The notes beneath the pieces are model-generated. The model ran no database searches. It was given only the letters and a program-made list of their open reading frames with translations, and was not told the origin of the DNA. The position numbers and the translations under genes are program-made. Shown in pieces: positions 49,001 to 57,725 of a DNA stretch of 64,000 nucleotides (position 1 is its first letter; every line of letters starts with the position of its first letter). Origin of the DNA: Apostichopus japonicus (Eukaryota; Echinodermata; Holothuroidea; Aspidochirotida; Stichopodidae); the NCBI RefSeq assembly GCF_037975245.1, contig NC_092567.1, forward strand, positions 23,900,376 through 23,964,375. The letters are read 5' to 3'.

Positions 49001-51616
49001 TTTTACCGTTGAACATTTTCTTCCATAATTCTGCATATTTTCTCCAGTTAACGTGGGCGTTCATCAAGCATGCTGAATATAATTTACATGTTCCCTGAAA
49101 ACTTAAAGCATGCCAGCCCTCTCTCGGAATCATCGTTAAAAGTGGGGGGGCCGTTCATCTTTCATATTTATACAATAAGAAATTTTTTTTTAAACGTTTG
49201 AGTCACAGCTAAGCTAGGGAAATTACAAGATGGGTCGCCAAGGGGAAAGTGCTCAAACAGTTTGATTACGTTATGGGATGAACCACACGAAGGCCAAACA
49301 AAGATAGGTTTTACTATTATTTGGAAATAAAATGTTGTGAAAAAGCCATGCCATTAATATCAGCTAAGTGTAAGTGGCATTATGGCATGGAACAATGCTG
49401 TTTATTGGAGAAGAGATAAATTCCACTTTGTGTTCCATAAAAGTTACAACATTTGCAAAGTTGTATAACAAGTCAAATGTTCTATTACATTTACGCTATT
49501 TTGAGTAGTGATGAAAACAAACTGCTACAAGTGCCATGCAATTTAATAGTCAAGTCAGTCTTCTGTTATTTCAATCTAAGAGTAACTGGATAAGTGCATC
49601 CAACTGTGCAATAAATTGTTTGTACACACAAGTAGGAGTGAGAAAAAGAAAAACCCCAAAAACCCTCAAAAAACAAAGAGTTGACTCAGTTGAGTTCAAC
49701 CCTTGGAGTCTTACAGACTTACTCAGCCGTGCATAATATTGTCTGTTTACATTGCATTTATGATATACATCTCCAGTACTGTCTGTCTGGTACGTTGTTA
49801 TGCTTGCATGATATGCTTTGCTATTCCTTAGCGAAAAAATGTAACCATTTTGGACTACAACTAAATCTACTGTACGAAATACCACCGAGAATGTTACAAT
49901 TAATATATCTAGAGGGTGTGGAATATGATTTGATCGCAAATGTTGCTAAATGCCGCTCAGCATGTTCTCCAAGATTTCTGTGTTTTGTCGATCATGACCT
50001 AATTTTTTTTATCCCAATGTCATTTAAAGGGGTATTCCATTGAGTATTAAAGTAAAATTTTTGGAAAATTGTCTGCGTTGTTAGGTTGTAGGTTAAAACC
50101 ACATTTTGACAGTACTTTGTATAGCGATCGCTGTATGACTTTTCTAAACTTAAGCGATATTTTTGGAAATCATGGTAATAGCTGAATGAAGGGTGTCGTC
50201 ATGGCAATTGAGCTGTAAAAATGTTTTTGGTTTTCTTTACAGTATATCAGTCATTTATCCACAGAGGGAAAAAATGAGCATTTCTAAAGAAAGTGCATTT
50301 GACATTTGTATAAAATTAGAAATACAGAAAACAATTAAAGTTGAGGAAAGATCTCAAGTGCATCACTTTTCAAGGATAAATTGACACGGAAAGTAAAGCT
50401 TTTGAAGAACTCCTGTCATGACATCACAGACTACCCACTGTGATCCACTTCTGAGAACAATCGAGGGATGTAGCCAGTCAGTACCATGAGTTAGGAACAA
50501 GCTATCGATTTGCTTTTTTCAACTAGATTGTAATAATTTTCTCTTTAAAGCAGCATTTTGCATCCTTTTCTATGGTTTTTCTCAACCTCACTGATTCCAC
50601 GATGCCATAACGACATACATAACTAGCTTATCTATTCAAATACTTCAAATGGTGGCATAATAGTCGAAAAATTTACAACTTTCAACCTTTTTTTTTCTCA
50701 AAGATATTTTCCGTTGGGATCCAAATAAACCTTGACCATAATATGAATATTTAAAAGCTACGAACGTCATTGGTCAATACATAATACAACACCATGCTTG
50801 ATTTGTGTAGATTGTCTATGGCAGTTGTACCAGGGAGCTGTTAGAGTCCAGCTCGCTGGTTGTACCAAGTTACCAACTCGACTTTTTGAATCTATTTTTA
50901 GCAACGGCTCATAACTAAACCTGCATCTCTGCTTGGTTGAATTCAAACTAGTGGGTTGGGGGAACTGTATGCGATTAATAATAAATGTGTAATTTGTCGG
51001 TGGACACTTTTCTTATTATCTGCAAATGTCCTTAATTAGTAATTACTCGCCAATTAACGCTTTTGGCAGGGAAGAAACTTGGCTAATATCTTAGTTTGCT
51101 GTTTTGTGATTGATATATGTAAAAAACTTGATGGAGTTGTCAAAAAAGTGGAAAACGGCGACAAAAGGCAAAATGCTGCTTTAAAATACATTGACCGCCA
51201 ATGTAAACTATTCCCCGAACTACTATTTTTTGTGTTTATTTGTTTTTATTTGTATTTATTTGTTCTCCTTTGTCTCCTCCGCAGGTCAAATCTTCCCGTC
51301 AGATTTCCGTTCAATAATTCAGCGTATAAACCGTTATTTCTTTCACCTCCTGGCTCACATCTACCACAGTCACTTCCTACACCTCACAGAGCACGACCTT
51401 CATCGTCATCTCAACAGCATCTTCTGTCATTTTATGCATTTTTCTGTGGAATTTGATCTCATAGACACCAAAGATACCGCCGTACTGGAGGACTTGATCG
51501 AGATCATGCAACTCAACTGTCAGGAAGGATCGGCAGCCAGTGGTGCGGCAACAGACACTGATTCAAGTATATCGGGGGCGGTCGATCCAAAACGGGGATC
51601 AAGCCCGGAGCAATAA
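19021..51616 (+). CDS. MOB2: MOB kinase activator 2 (5 coding exons, complete)
   Basis: Coding exons: 19021-19037, 44877-45037, 47353-47452, 48826-48950, 51285-51616 (stop TAA at 51614-51616). They total 735 bases, 244 residues plus stop; human MOB2 is about 237. Exon 1 encodes MDWLI plus two bases of Gly6, matching the vertebrate MDWLMG start. Landmarks are [10 protein letters not shown], a Cys79-x4-Cys84 pair in [11 protein letters not shown]97 in [24 protein letters not shown], and His159-x4-His164 in AHIYHSHF. These four are the MOB zinc ligands, so the fold should be intact. The C-terminal tail after EIMQLNC is rich in Ser, Ala and Asp. MOB2 proteins bind the N-terminal regulatory region of NDR kinases (STK38/STK38L) and compete with MOB1. 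An in-frame upstream ATG at 18976 would add 15 residues, but its context is poor (T at -3). The ATG at 19021 has G at -3 and +4 and the conserved MDWL start. Intron 1 is 25.8 kb. Confidence 0.95.
20124..20220. mobile_element. MITE family 2, truncated right half
   Basis: CAACTAGTCGTCGGTCGGTC, TTTTGGTTGTCTGAAC and the terminus AAAACTTTGCCCTG match the right part of the 24997-25303 element. No left end was found. Confidence 0.55.
22680..22950 (+). repeat. diverged tandem repeat with DR1-like motifs
   Basis: Two units of about 145 bases share AACATGATAAC, a CAGCTTG-TG-GTGCAAGA block and GGTCAAAGGTCA. The last word, with a preceding A or G, is a DR1 nuclear-receptor half-site pair. In MOB2 intron 1. 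Confidence 0.65.
23907..23914. promoter_or_regulatory. perfect CRE palindrome (TGACGTCA)
   Basis: An 8-base consensus CREB/ATF site sits about 13 bases upstream of the ATG of the candidate alternative MOB2 exon, in a local CpG cluster. Placement is suggestive; function is inferred. A partial CRE (TGACGTCA within GATGACGTCAAT) also occurs near 25356, next to a transposon end. Confidence 0.35.
23927..24084 (+). other. candidate alternative first coding exon of MOB2
   Basis: An ATG at 23927 opens 52 codons ([17 protein letters not shown] at the N-terminus, basic in the middle) that run into a perfect GTAAGT donor at 24085. The exon would end with two bases of a codon, exactly the phase required by MOB2 exon 2 (44877), giving an in-frame junction Met-Arg-Thr-Ser-Lys. 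The stretch just upstream is CpG-richer than the surrounding intron and holds a perfect CRE. This could be a second MOB2 N-terminus with its own promoter. The peptide is not recognised, so the call rests on reading frame, donor strength and phase alone. Confidence 0.35.
24997..25303. mobile_element. MITE family 2, full copy
   Basis: The left end CAGGGCCAATTTTTCAG and right end AAAAATTTGCCCGG are inverted repeats. The interior repeatedly has GGTTGTCC-AAACA words in both orientations (CTGGTTGTCCTCGGACAACC). Related copies lie at 46332-46738 and, truncated, at 20124-20220. Confidence 0.7.
28097..28336 (-). pseudogene. coding-like fragment of unknown family
   Basis: A 79-residue minus-strand frame contains [20 protein letters not shown] and [20 protein letters not shown]. 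It looks far more protein-like than its surroundings, with balanced composition and few runs. It has no start region or splice sites I trust. A second open stretch, [17 protein letters not shown], ends just upstream at about 28333. It may be a decayed transposon or retrocopy; the family is not recognised. Confidence 0.3.
28993..29426 (+). repeat. 59-base exact direct repeat, 375 bases apart
   Basis: 28993-29051 and 29368-29426 are identical (starting ATTTACAAAGTATTGTCTAT). The first dispersed-repeat copy lies between them. The pair could be short terminal direct repeats or a local duplication. Confidence 0.85.
29200..29350 (+). repeat. dispersed repeat, copy 1 (related to 31385-31650)
   Basis: Shared words in the same order: GGTAGAATGAGAAGGAAGGGCA, GGGGGCACAGTGTTAAAAG, GTTGTGGGGAGACAGGTAAG and an ACCAGT-AGTT end. 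The second copy reads GGTAGAATAAGAAGGAAAGGCA and GGGCGCACAGTGCTGAAAGG. Family unknown; it may be a fragment of a larger element. Confidence 0.6.
31208..31504. repeat. long fold-back (inverted) repeat
   Basis: About 75-85 bases at 31208-31281 (AACTTGTTGCCAATGATTTG, AACAAAAGAACAAGCTTTGT) recur reversed at 31421-31504 (ACAAAGCTTGTTCTTTTGTT, GGCAACAAGTT). They are separated by about 140 bases. A second small palindrome, AATAGTATTATTT/AAATAATACTATT, follows at about 31486-31514. Confidence 0.8.
31385..31650 (+). repeat. dispersed repeat, copy 2, containing the right fold-back arm
   Basis: Matches 29200-29350 at both ends but has about 85 extra bases (about 31421-31512) that form the right arm of the fold-back repeat. 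The fold-back sequence therefore looks inserted into this repeat. Confidence 0.55.
31781..31880 (+). repeat. 50-base tandem duplication
   Basis: GTGGGCTTTATATTTTTATA begins at 31781 and, nearly identical, at 31831. Each unit ends in GATTGATATATACAGCAT. Confidence 0.9.
33105..33238 (+). mobile_element. MITE family 3, copy 1
   Basis: The terminal repeats CCAGTTGGGACAATTT and AAATCGTCCCAACTGG enclose TCATGTTTCTATCACATGAAGG and GCTTTGAAGCATGATATCAG, shared with the copy at 56678. Confidence 0.75.
37209..37445. repeat. AT-rich microsatellite block
   Basis: About 235 bases dominated by (TA)n runs with scattered substitutions. It lies right after a short ATG-initiated open stretch ending in CAG|GTATAT near 37207. 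Confidence 0.9.
38542..38737 (+). mobile_element. MITE family 1, copy B
   Basis: The termini GGCAATGTGTC and TTTTGACATGGAACC are flanked by TTA on both sides, a typical Harbinger-type 3-base target duplication. The inside has GCTGCAGCAGCTGCAAAATCC, shared with the other copies, in MOB2 intron 1. Confidence 0.8.
39532..39873. mobile_element. hAT-type non-autonomous element (342 bp)
   Basis: The imperfect terminal repeats CAGGGATGGGCAACC and GGTTACCCACCCCAG are flanked by GTATTAAT and GTCTTAAT, 7 of 8 identical. The interior shares GGGCCATATGTGGCC-like words typical of this group. Older than the copy at 42128. Confidence 0.85.
39911..40349 (+). mobile_element. MITE family 1, copy C, interrupted by a SINE
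   Basis: The left part (AAGCTGCAGCAGCC, CAGCAGTGCCTAATGTGTGAC) and the right part (CCTACTCAGCAG, TGACTTTTGACACATTG) together match copies B and D. They are separated by about 230 foreign bases at 40061-40292, a tRNA-derived SINE. Confidence 0.75.
40061..40292 (+). mobile_element. tRNA-derived SINE nested in MITE copy C
   Basis: The 5' end has a pol III A-box-like segment (TGTAAGCTCAGTGGTTAAC at 40066) and, 30 bases on, a B-box-like GAGTTTGAGTCAC. The 3' end finishes in an ATACATACATAC simple tail. Its borders coincide with a break in the MITE, so the SINE inserted later. Confidence 0.7.
41215..41238. repeat. (TA)n microsatellite
   Basis: An uninterrupted TA run; a smaller one lies at 12087-12110 in FBXO47 intron 5. 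Confidence 0.9.
42128..42527. mobile_element. hAT-type non-autonomous element (400 bp)
   Basis: Perfect 16-base terminal inverted repeats, CAGGGTTGTCCAACCT at the left and AGGTTGGACAACCCTG at the right. Both ends are flanked by the same 8 bases, CCTTAAGG (42120-42127 and 42528-42535). An 8-base duplication with CAG-TIRs is diagnostic for hAT elements. The interior is GC-rich (GGCCCGCGGGCC) and does not encode a transposase. It lies in MOB2 intron 1. Confidence 0.93.
44219..44587 (+). repeat. 182-base tandem duplication just upstream of MOB2 exon 2
   Basis: CAAGTTCATTATCGTAATAT starts at 44219 and at 44401. The units share GGGTATTCCTGGAACAGAAT and end with GCATTAATTTTGAAACTTT. They are about 290 bases before exon 2. 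Confidence 0.9.
45434..45625 (+). mobile_element. MITE family 1, copy D
   Basis: Same internal words as copies A-C (AAGCTGCAGCAGCTGCAAAA, GCAGTGCCTATTGTGTGACA, GATGCTGCAGCACC). The right terminus is TATGACATTGTGCC; the left end is somewhat degraded. It lies in MOB2 intron 2. Confidence 0.75.
46332..46738. mobile_element. MITE family 2, copy with internal insertion
   Basis: The ends CAGGGCAAATTTTTAAGG and ATTAAAAATTTGCC are inverted repeats. The left interior TTTCTGGTTGTCCTTC and TTTGGTTGTCCGAA match the copy at 24997. The interior carries the degenerate SINE at 46450 and a G-rich stretch. It lies in MOB2 intron 2. Confidence 0.65.
46450..46540 (+). mobile_element. degenerate tRNA-like SINE head
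   Basis: GTAGGTTCGGTGATTAGAAC (A-box-like) is followed by GTTCGGGTGAATC (B-box-like). It lies inside a MITE family 2 copy, so may be a second nested insertion. It is not a functional tRNA: no acceptor stem could be drawn. Confidence 0.45.
46825..46866. repeat. mini-palindrome 1 with flanking direct repeats
   Basis: The arms CAGGGAGTTGTT and AACAACTCCCTG pair perfectly around a 5-base loop (46831-46859). CGTAAC lies on both sides (46825-46830 and 46861-46866), like a target duplication. In MOB2 intron 2. Confidence 0.8.
48105..48540 (+). repeat. 218-base tandem duplication in MOB2 intron 3
   Basis: GTTTATCTCATGCTTT starts at 48105 and 48323. Both units end with an acceptor-like TTTATCCAG followed by ATTCCCTTCATTGGACCATG. 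The repeat is recent, with few differences. Confidence 0.9.
50824..50865. repeat. mini-palindrome 2 with flanking direct repeats
   Basis: CAGGGAGCTG and CAGCTCGCTG pair with one mismatch (50831-50858). GTTGTAC flanks both sides (50824-50830 and 50859-50865). In MOB2 intron 4. Confidence 0.75.
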
Positions 51617-51617
51617 A
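51612..51617 (+). terminator. AATAAA overlapping the MOB2 stop codon
   Basis: The hexamer AATAAA spans the TAA stop of MOB2. A second AATAAA lies at 51664-51669, about 50 bases downstream, and is a more usual poly(A) signal. Which one is used cannot be told from sequence. Confidence 0.5.
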
Positions 51618-51663
51618 ACAAATAGGAGAATAGAAAAGACATGAAGGTTGAGAGTGAGTTTGC

Positions 51664-51669
51664 AATAAA
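51664..51669 (+). terminator. likely MOB2 poly(A) signal
   Basis: AATAAA about 48 bases past the MOB2 stop, just before the tandem array starting near 51675. If used, the 3' UTR would be very short and the array would lie outside the mRNA. Confidence 0.45.
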
Positions 51670-51672
51670 AAT

Positions 51673-52363
51673 AACGTTATGAGGACCTTCGCACTTTTCC
51701 TTGCAAAAAGATAACCTTGTCTTCTTGGAGATGCTACACGGAATCGTTCTGTCGAAGACTCAAGAAGTTCACGAGTAAGATTTAACCCAGAGGTTCCGAA
51801 TCACAAGGCAATAATGAGGACTTTTTCACGCTTTCTTGCAAAAGGATAACCTTCTTGAAGATGCTACGCAGAATAGTTCTATCAACTACTCAAGAATGTT
51901 CACCTGTTAGATATAACCCAGAGGTACTGAATCACAAGGCGATTATCAGGACCTTTGCACTTTTTCTTGCAAAAAGATAACCTTGTCTTCTTGAAGATGC
52001 TCCACAGAATCGTTCTATCGACTACTCAAGAATGTTCACCTGTTAGATATAACCCAGAGGTTCTGAATCACGAGGGGGATAATGAGGACTTTCGCACTTT
52101 TTCTTGCAAAAAGATAACCTTGTCTTCTTGAAGATGCTCCACAGAATCGTTCTGTGGACTACTCAAGAATGTTCACCTGTTAGATTCAACACAGAGGTTC
52201 TGAATCACAAGGCGATAATAAGGACCTTCGCACTTGTTCTTGCAAAAGGATAACCTTGTCTTCTCGAAGATGCTAACCAGAATCGTTCTATCGACTACTC
52301 CACAATGTTCAACTGTTAGATTCAACCTGAGGTTCTGAATCACAAGGTGATAATGAGGACCAT
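51673..52363 (+). repeat. tandem array, about 135 bp unit, five copies plus a partial
   Basis: The block with the core TTGCAAAAAGATAACCTTGTC recurs with its ATAACC anchor at 51711, 51846, 51977, 52114 and 52250 (spacings 135, 131, 137, 136). A truncated sixth unit begins near 52338. Each unit also contains a conserved ACTCAAGAATGTTCACC-type segment and an AGAGGTTCTGAATCACAAGG segment. The copies are similar but not identical. The array starts about 60 bases after the MOB2 stop. Confidence 0.9.
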
Positions 52364-52497
52364 TTCCCTTCAGACAAAGAGTTTGTAGTTGAGAGTATTT
52401 TGATGTTACAAGTAGCCATAGCAACCAGTCAGTAAGACGATGAGGTTGTCTTTCTGTTTGTCTCTGTCCATCTCTCCATATGTCTTCCCATCTGCCT

Positions 52498-52537
52498 GGT
52501 ACCAGGGAGTAGTTCCATAACAACTCCCTGATGGTAC
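52498..52537. repeat. mini-palindrome 3 with flanking direct repeats
   Basis: CAGGGAGTAGTT and AACAACTCCCTG pair with one mismatch (52503-52530). GGTAC flanks both sides (52498-52502 and 52533-52537). Just past the MOB2 3' tandem array. Confidence 0.8.
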
Positions 52538-53933
52538 TGCCTGATATCTCTGGTATGCTTCTCCTGTGATTCTGACTAGTGCAATGGAATTTTAAAGCTT
52601 CCGTAGTTACTGCTCATGTATTCTAGGACGCATTTCACTAAAGTGTTTATGATGGTGTGGATTAAATTCCATTGAGAGTATTAAACAGTTAAATATAACA
52701 TTAAATACTGACATTATCAAAGAAGCATGCAGGCTATTTCGTCATATCATAATCTGGCAAAAATGAACACAAATAAAAACTGATAAATTCAACCAGTTAT
52801 AGTGTCAATAATTAGTTTCAAATCATTGCTTGCAAACAAAAAGAGTCTTCTTGCCGTTAAAGGAAATGACAGCATTTTTGTTCATTCTTTGTTTTCCATC
52901 TTCTTCATGGATAAAGAACTTTACAGACTTAGGTAAGGATATAATTTTCGTCACAATTTTGTAAAAAGAACATAAATGGAATAACGGAGCAGTGAGGCAG
53001 ATGGGGACAAGGGTGTTGGGGAGGGGAGGGGGTGGTTTACAGTTGTTTGTTGCAGATTCTCATTTTTGTGGAGTTCTTTACTGTTTTAAATGCAGTACTG
53101 TTGAATTTGCAGTGTAATTTCAATATTTGTCAAGCAAAGATAATCTTAGCACGATAGCTATTGTTACTTCATTAATTAAGAATCTCGGAAAATACTTTCT
53201 TTGCAAAAAATAAAAAAATACCAACACTATGCTTTAGATCTACCACACTTGTATCTCCTAGCCCAAATTTGCATATAAGAAATTTGCATATAAGAATTGA
53301 GGCTAAAGTTGTACTTTTCATGTATAGCTGGTAATGCAAATGTGAAACTGCTACCTGCCCTAATTCAACAAATTGTTGTTGTTGTTAAAACAAAACAATT
53401 TGTTGAATTAATGCAGAACATTGCATTAGAAACTGGAGATGAATATGAGGGTAAGTGGAACAAAGTCAGGAATCACATCATGTTGCTTTAAAATGCTAAA
53501 TTTTTATAACCCTGTAGTTAATTAACTTGAGTAGTCTCAAATAGTGAAGAAAAGGTACTAAACATTGCAATTCACGTTCCTACCAAAGGCATATCTAGTA
53601 GTTTATAATGGACAGGGTTTGGCCCTGTGGATGTTGAAGCTGACTACCATGTAGGGGGTTCTGGGGAACCTCCCCTGGCCAAAACAATAGATATAAATTT
53701 AAAATAGTGCACTCTGAGACATAGTTAGACTATCAATTAGGGTTATAGTTAGGTCGAAAGAATTTCGGTTGTAATCTTATCAAAATTTTAATGGAAAATC
53801 ATGTTGCTGAAGGATGAAACTAAATCATGAAAGAAAATTCAGATGGATGGGTCATTACCTACTAAACATTAAAAGAGTATATGTGCTCTTAGCAGTGCGT
53901 ATTAATTGTATGCCATCGGAATATCCTTCTAGA

Positions 53934-54329
53934 CAGTGGCGGAGCTTGGGGTATTGGTCAGGGGGGGGGGTGAGAATGGTCTGTAGGGGCACTTTCGACA
54001 CTATCTAAGCGCAGAACCACGACAGGTTGGTGCAGAGCGTACAGAAGTTTTTTGAGTAAAGATACTCCCTAGATCGCCGGAAATGACCCTTTCTAGGCCT
54101 TGCTAATTTGCAGATAAACGAAGAATAAATAGGTGTCATCGCCATTTTGTCAGAAAATTACACCAACAAAATGTGACAAATGTCAATAGGTATTTGAGAG
54201 CGCAATACAAAAGTCAATAATCGCCAATAAGTAAAAAGTGGTAAAAAGCTGAAAAGGGCGCCAGCAGTCCATTTGAGTCCGTCAAGGGGGGGAACCGGCT
54301 CCTCTGACTGTATGGACGCTCCGCCACTG
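53934..54329. mobile_element. hAT-type non-autonomous element (396 bp, CAGTGGCGGAGC ends)
   Basis: The ends CAGTGGCGGAGC and GCTCCGCCACTG are exact inverted repeats. Both are followed outward by CTTCTAGA (53926-53933 and 54330-54337), a perfect 8-base target duplication. The left end carries a run of 10 G. There is no transposase frame inside. Confidence 0.92.
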
Positions 54330-54337
54330 CTTCTAGA

Positions 54338-56677
54338 GGCTGGGAGCAATATAGGAGGCTGAGTATTCATGAGTCTATAACCAGCTTTTGCAGTTTCTGT
54401 TGGACTGTTAATGTTTATCTACTTTTCATTGGTTCTACTCGTGATTCCATAAATCTTCTCTTTTTGGATGCATTTTCTTCGATGGAGATATTGAAATGGC
54501 AACTTTTTTTAATTTTTCTGCTGCTACTCTCTACATAGCCATAAATGTTATTACTCACATCCGAGACAAAAGAGAAATGGAATATCCAATGTCAACGTTG
54601 AATTCAATTGGTTTAGAGAAACTAGAAACAAAATAATCAATTTCTATAACCAGTTTGCCTTTGACTGAAACTGTTCCACATTGGAATCAATACACATCCT
54701 CTCATCTGATCACGAACAGATAACTTTGCTGCATATTTGTGTTGTTACTGTCGTACGGGAAGGATATATAATCTTGGAAAAATCTTCTTTTTTTCTTCAA
54801 ACAAATATGGACCACTATATGTCTATATCACAGGTGGGCAAAAATGTGGCTCGGAAGCTGTTGAAAACCTTACAGCAAGATAAAAAAATTGAATTCGGTT
54901 TATGTTGGGGAGTTTCTTCTGCTTGGGGCCTTGTTGGGATACACCATTTCAACATAAAGGATGAACAATGGGGCATGTAGGACTTTTGGACCTTTAACAG
55001 TTGAGGATAACTACTGTACTAATGTTCTTTTGGGCAGAAAGAAATACTTGATTGTATGCGTGGAGATGTGCATTATGGGTATGAATTGTAACCAGTTACC
55101 TCAAGTGTAATAACCTTCAGGAGAGGGGTTCGTCTTTATTTCACATGCCACATATTTTATCCGTTTCATTCAGTTTCCGATCAGTAAGATAACAACGTTG
55201 ATTTTTGTTGTGGTTAGATTTCTAAGTTTTATGATGATGAGCAAAATTAGCAGTTTTGAATCGAAGTGAAAAGTATTTCTGTATACACATATGCACTGCT
55301 GTATAAAAATTGACCAAAGGCTTTAAAAAAGTTTATTTCAAAATAAAATGATATGTATAATGTTGTCTGCAATTGTTGAAAGATGGGGAATATCAGTGGG
55401 ATTTTGACGTTTTTCTTTTCCTTGCATTTTACGAAAAAAATGTTCAGCAATGTTGGTCGACTACTTATCGTTTTGGTTTGTAATACTGTTTCAATATATT
55501 AATGGGTTGGTCTTGAAGCAAATGTGTCTCTTTTATTAAGCTGTAAAAATGTGATGAATTTCATGTTGCAAGTTAAATTCTCAAGTCTTATTATCTTGGT
55601 GTTTTAGTACCAGAGGTAGAAGCAGCAAAATTGGTTTTAGACTTTGGTTGGAAACAGGTGATCAGTTGGAGGAAGGGAGAATCAGACTGGAAGGGCCGCA
55701 GGTGAGATGCAGGTTGTCAAATCTTGACACCTGTTTGTAAGTTGGAAAAATCATTTTAGAAAAGTGCTTTTTACTGGGGCTTCTCCACGCCCAAAATCAT
55801 CAGAGAGTGCTGTCGTATCCAGTCTGTCTAGTTTCCCGAACTTGACAACATGCAGTCTCTGACTGTAGATCATAACTGTACCGGGAGTTGATCGCTTATA
55901 GTCAATAAGATTTTGTTCATAGTTATTGTTTTGTGGAGACTTTTGGAAGATATCTTTGAAGTTTCAAATCAAATTAATGGTTTTAAGCAGCTTAAACTTG
56001 TGTAATCTCATTGACGAAGATGAGGAAACAACAAGATAAAACACTGAAGACTGTTGTACCTGAATCTCCCCCCCCCCCCCCCCCCTCCCGCCTCCTTTTT
56101 GCCTATCTAGTTCTGTCCCTCCAGGTTCCAGGAGATATGTAACCAAAAAGATTGATTGTGAATATTTTCTATCATGTTTCTGGTAATATTAATATTAGTC
56201 TTCACAGTGTTCATGTTCACTTTTAATTAGACCAATGAATAAAACCTACGTTGCAATTCTTATTAAGTATTAGTAAAAAAAAAGTAATTAAATAATAATT
56301 TGTATGATAAAAAGAAAGAGCAATTATAAGATACTGTTACTACATGTATATGTTAATCAGAAGGAGTGCCTAAGGTATGTTTATTCATATATATTCTAAT
56401 GTATGTTTATTCATATATCTTCTAATGTATATTCATATATATTCTTTATATTGGTTTCACCTAGCTTTTATCTCTGCTTTTTGTTCTCTGCTTTCTTTCT
56501 TCTTGTGTCTGTGTGTTTATTTGTTAGTTATTTATTGTTTTATTCCTCTATCTCAAACTGTCCATTCACCTTTTCCTTTTTAATTCAACAAGTTGTTTTT
56601 CTCGCCAGCAATTCATTTTATTTCAATTTGTTCGAGTGCTGGGTCAATTTTCTTGCCTGCTGGCATTGAAGTTACAC
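54338..56677. other. intergenic, no supported gene
   Basis: AT-rich sequence with a run of about 18 C at 56069 and one exon-like segment at 55608. Open frames near 54681-54980 match nothing recognised. Confidence 0.45.
55608..55701 (+). other. exon-like segment, function unknown
   Basis: 94 bases between a TTGGTGTTTTAG acceptor and a CCGCAG|GTGAGA donor, open in two of three frames (one reads PEVEAAKLVLDFGWKQ, the other SSKIGFRLWLETGDQL). Local GC is higher than in the flanks. No partner exons were found. Confidence 0.25.
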
Positions 56678-56880
56678 CCAGTTTGGTACAACTTTGTTTT
56701 TATAAACTACTTTCATGTCATGCATTTAAAGCACTGGTACTGACAGTATGAGCAGTATGCATATCATGTTTCTATCATATGAAGGATAGGATCTGTTCAT
56801 ACTGTCAGTACGAGTGCTTTGAAGCATGATATGGGAGGACAGTACAGAGTGGTATTAGCACTGGGTAATTGTCGCAACTG
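56678..56880 (+). mobile_element. MITE family 3, copy 2 (longer, with internal fold-back)
   Basis: The right half (CATGTTTCTATCATATGAAGG, TGCTTTGAAGCATGATATGG, GGTATTAGCACTGGGTAATT) matches copy 1. An added segment, AAAGCACTGGTACTGACAGTATG, is the reverse complement of CATACTGTCAGTACGAGTGC further in, so the element folds back internally. Confidence 0.7.
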
Positions 56881-57597
56881 TATGACTGGATGGCTGTTGT
56901 GGGAAGGAAACAAAAATTATCAGAATTTTGAGTAATTAGGTAAAATGCCTTCTCAAGGTTATGAAGTGACATCAAATATAATGTATGTTTAGGTATAATA
57001 TATGTACGTGTGCAGTATTAATTATTAAAGGTCAATTTGTTTTGACCATTGGCTCAATTTAATACAACAAGCACCTATTCCTGCATGATGTCCTAAATGC
57101 ATATTCATTTCACTTCTTCATGATCAATAGTTGGCTAATAGCTTATCCTAAAGGTTGCTGTCAAATCAAAATATGATTTGCTGAGTAAAGTTTCTGATCA
57201 TTTGTAAATTGCTGAATGAAATACACTATGGCTTTTGCCAAAAGTTAGTGTCATATGAAAGTATTAATTGCTGAATTATTTTTTGGTAGTCTGTTAATGT
57301 ATGCAAGGAGGAGGTGCTACCGCTGCATGTTTTGATGTGTTTGCAACAGCGGGACATTCTGACATAAATATGGAATATTCACACAAAGTTAGAGAGGTAT
57401 TAACCTTAAGACATAGGCCACAGTTACTCGCTTGGTGTTCAGCATTAAAATAAGATAAATTGATTCTTAGCGTCTAATTTTGCTTGGAATCAGACACTTA
57501 CAATCACTGAACAGGATGTTTAGCTTTGTTTACCAGAAGAAAAAAGGTGCGAAATCACAAACTCATCATGTGCTCTCATTGTGTCCAGATTTAACAC

Positions 57598-57725
57598 CTA
57601 GCGCAGTGCTGATCCTACACGTAGCACAGGGTCTGGTCCTCTGTTAATCCTACACCTAGCACAGTGTCTGATCCTTTGTGATCCTACACCTAGCACAGCA
57701 TCTGGTCCTCCCTTGATCCTGTGCT
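57598..57725 (+). repeat. short minisatellite
   Basis: About four irregular units of the form GATCCTACACCTAGCACAG followed by TCTGGTCCT-type words, 27-50 bases apart. Confidence 0.75.

Noticed and set aside
51673-52363. CRISPR-like array
   Set aside because: The units are contiguous 131-137 base tandem repeats without distinct spacers, in an animal genome.
52173-52523. 116-codon minus-strand frame
   Set aside because: It is composed of the tandem array units; open only because the unit has few stops in that frame.
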